From NCBI GenBank assembly GCA_024699495.1, contig JAILPK010000025.1, forward strand, positions 1-64,000: DNA of 64,000 bases. The letters run 5' to 3'. Numbering within the stretch: the first letter of the stretch is position 1; every line of letters begins with the position of its first letter. A program made the position numbers and the translations under genes. The notes below the pieces were generated by a model. It had not been told where the DNA came from. It ran no database searches and worked only from the letters and a program-made list of their open reading frames with translations. This document shows positions 63,443-64,000 of this stretch, one piece after another. The DNA comes from Bacteroidaceae bacterium (GTDB lineage: Bacteria; Bacteroidota; Bacteroidia; Bacteroidales; Bacteroidaceae).

Positions 63443-64000
63443 CTAATTACCGATTTGGCTTATGTCAAGCTGAACAGACGTGCTCTCAAGCAATGGTGAT
63501 GAGAAGTGAACTACGGCTTTTGGTGATTGGGCATTACCGCCTGGCTGCTGCCAACGGCCAGCAAACTGTGTGTTTCTGTCGCTACGGGTGACATAAGCTA
63601 CGATACGTCCGTTTTGCACTCGGCAGCGGTTGTCTGTCTTGGAGGTGATATCGCTCATATCGCCGTTCTCCAGTCCGAGCAGACGGGCCTGACCGGAGAC
63701 GTAGCAACTGATGTTATTGTCAGCCAGAGGCACTACAATGCCGTTCTCATCAATTACTTCAACTGTTATCTGAGCCACTTCGTCCTGACGAGTGAGTGTT
63801 GCCTTGTCAGATGTGGCGCGCAGGGCAAAGGGACGTCCGCAAGTTGTGATCTGGCAGGTCGCAGCCGATGGTTGTGAGCCAGGGAATGCAGCTTCGCAGC
63901 GGAGAGTGCCAGGAGCATAGTCTATGTCCCAAAAGAGGATGTCTGTGGCCTCGTCTCGTTGTGGCTGGCCCCCTACGGGTTTATCGTTGAGGAAAAGCTG
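63443..64000 (-). CDS. Glycoside hydrolase family 2 C-terminal part (partial)
   Basis: 185 residues of an open frame that continues past the window edge. It reads QLFLNDKPVGG..., DIDYAPGTLRCEAAF..., RPFALRATSDKATLTRQD..., then TVEVIDENGIVVPLADN and CYVSGQARLLGLENGDMSD. This is the C-terminal Ig-like region (DUF4982/GH2 C5-like) of Bacteroidetes beta-galactosidase-type GH2 enzymes. The catalytic domain lies outside the window, so substrate and full length cannot be judged. A GTG inside (about 63778) is not the start, because the homology extends upstream of it. Confidence 0.85.
   Translation of the reverse strand, partial: QLFLNDKPVGGQPQRDEATDILFWDIDYAPGTLRCEAAFPGSQPSAATCQITTCGRPFALRATSDKATLTRQDEVAQITVEVIDENGIVVPLADNNISCYVSGQARLLGLENGDMSDITSKTDNRCRVQNGRIVAYVTRSDRNTQFAGRWQQPGGNAQSPKAVVHFSSPLLESTSVQLDISQIGN

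Noticed and set aside
1..64000. Prophage, transposase or integrase genes
   Set aside because: I looked for transposase, integrase, portal, terminase and relaxase signatures in the translated frames and recognised none; mobility of the accessory region is only inferred from repeats.

Overview
The window looks like a chromosome segment from the Bacteroidales (Prevotella/Muribaculaceae-like; genus not resolvable by eye). Evidence: many promoters carry the Bacteroidetes -7 box TAnnTTTG, several with TTG 19-20 nt upstream; a fused MurF-alanine racemase follows a GSCFA protein; there is a bacterial serine palmitoyltransferase, and there are BspA-type leucine-rich-repeat surface proteins and secreted proteins with a shared C-terminal YDLSGR...KGLYI..GKK tail.

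Layout. 1-4716: an accessory region. Three tandem MNT/HEPN (nucleotidyltransferase antitoxin / HEPN toxin) modules lie between two near-identical copies of a CRISPR-array flank. The left copy starts with the tail of a repeat cut by the window edge. The right copy follows a short array of 47-nt repeats with 29-30 nt spacers, of the size usual for Bacteroidetes type II-C. No cas gene is in the window. The third HEPN gene is broken. 5187-15427: a secreted-protein operon (giant LRR protein, InlB/MBG-repeat protein, second LRR protein). 16591-18363: a beta-helix (Cthe_2159-like) lipoprotein. 18653-22092 (minus): flavoprotein, glyA, pyrI, pyrB. 22261-34117 (plus): PBP1A, dnaB, pheT, yebC and a giant secreted protein with a tyrosine-phosphatase domain. 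34577-38073 (minus): small secreted protein, YgiQ radical SAM protein, lipid kinase. 38257-40127 (plus): serine palmitoyltransferase, two tRNA-Lys, a small winged-helix protein. 40578-41003 (minus): HAD hydrolase. 41215-44973 (plus): a giant secreted protein. 45393-55144 (minus): the complete glycine cleavage system (gcvT, gcvH, gcvPA, gcvPB, lpdA), with lplA, trkA and dxs upstream. 55287-58723 (plus): GSCFA protein and murF-alr. 59021-60840 (minus): PHP phosphoesterase and nitroreductase. 61701-63164 (minus): an EVE-like domain fused to a PD-(D/E)XK nuclease, a probable modification-dependent restriction protein. 63443-64000 (minus): the C-terminus of a glycoside hydrolase family 2 enzyme that runs off the window.

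How the genes work together. The metabolic core links one-carbon and lipoate chemistry: LplA can attach lipoate to the GcvH lysine, GcvT/H/P/Lpd release C1 units, and GlyA interconverts serine and glycine. PyrBI starts pyrimidine synthesis. MurF-Alr and PBP1A serve peptidoglycan. Serine palmitoyltransferase and a divergently transcribed lipid kinase suggest a sphingolipid/lipid locus. The outer-surface theme (LRR, MBG, phosphatase and repeat proteins with one common tail) is strong.

Most striking to the eye: (i) the toxin-antitoxin cluster bracketed by duplicated CRISPR flanks; (ii) the EVE-nuclease fusion among tandem repeats; (iii) intergenic regions filled with word-like 6-22 bp tandem repeats, one of which sits inside a relic C-terminal sorting tail.
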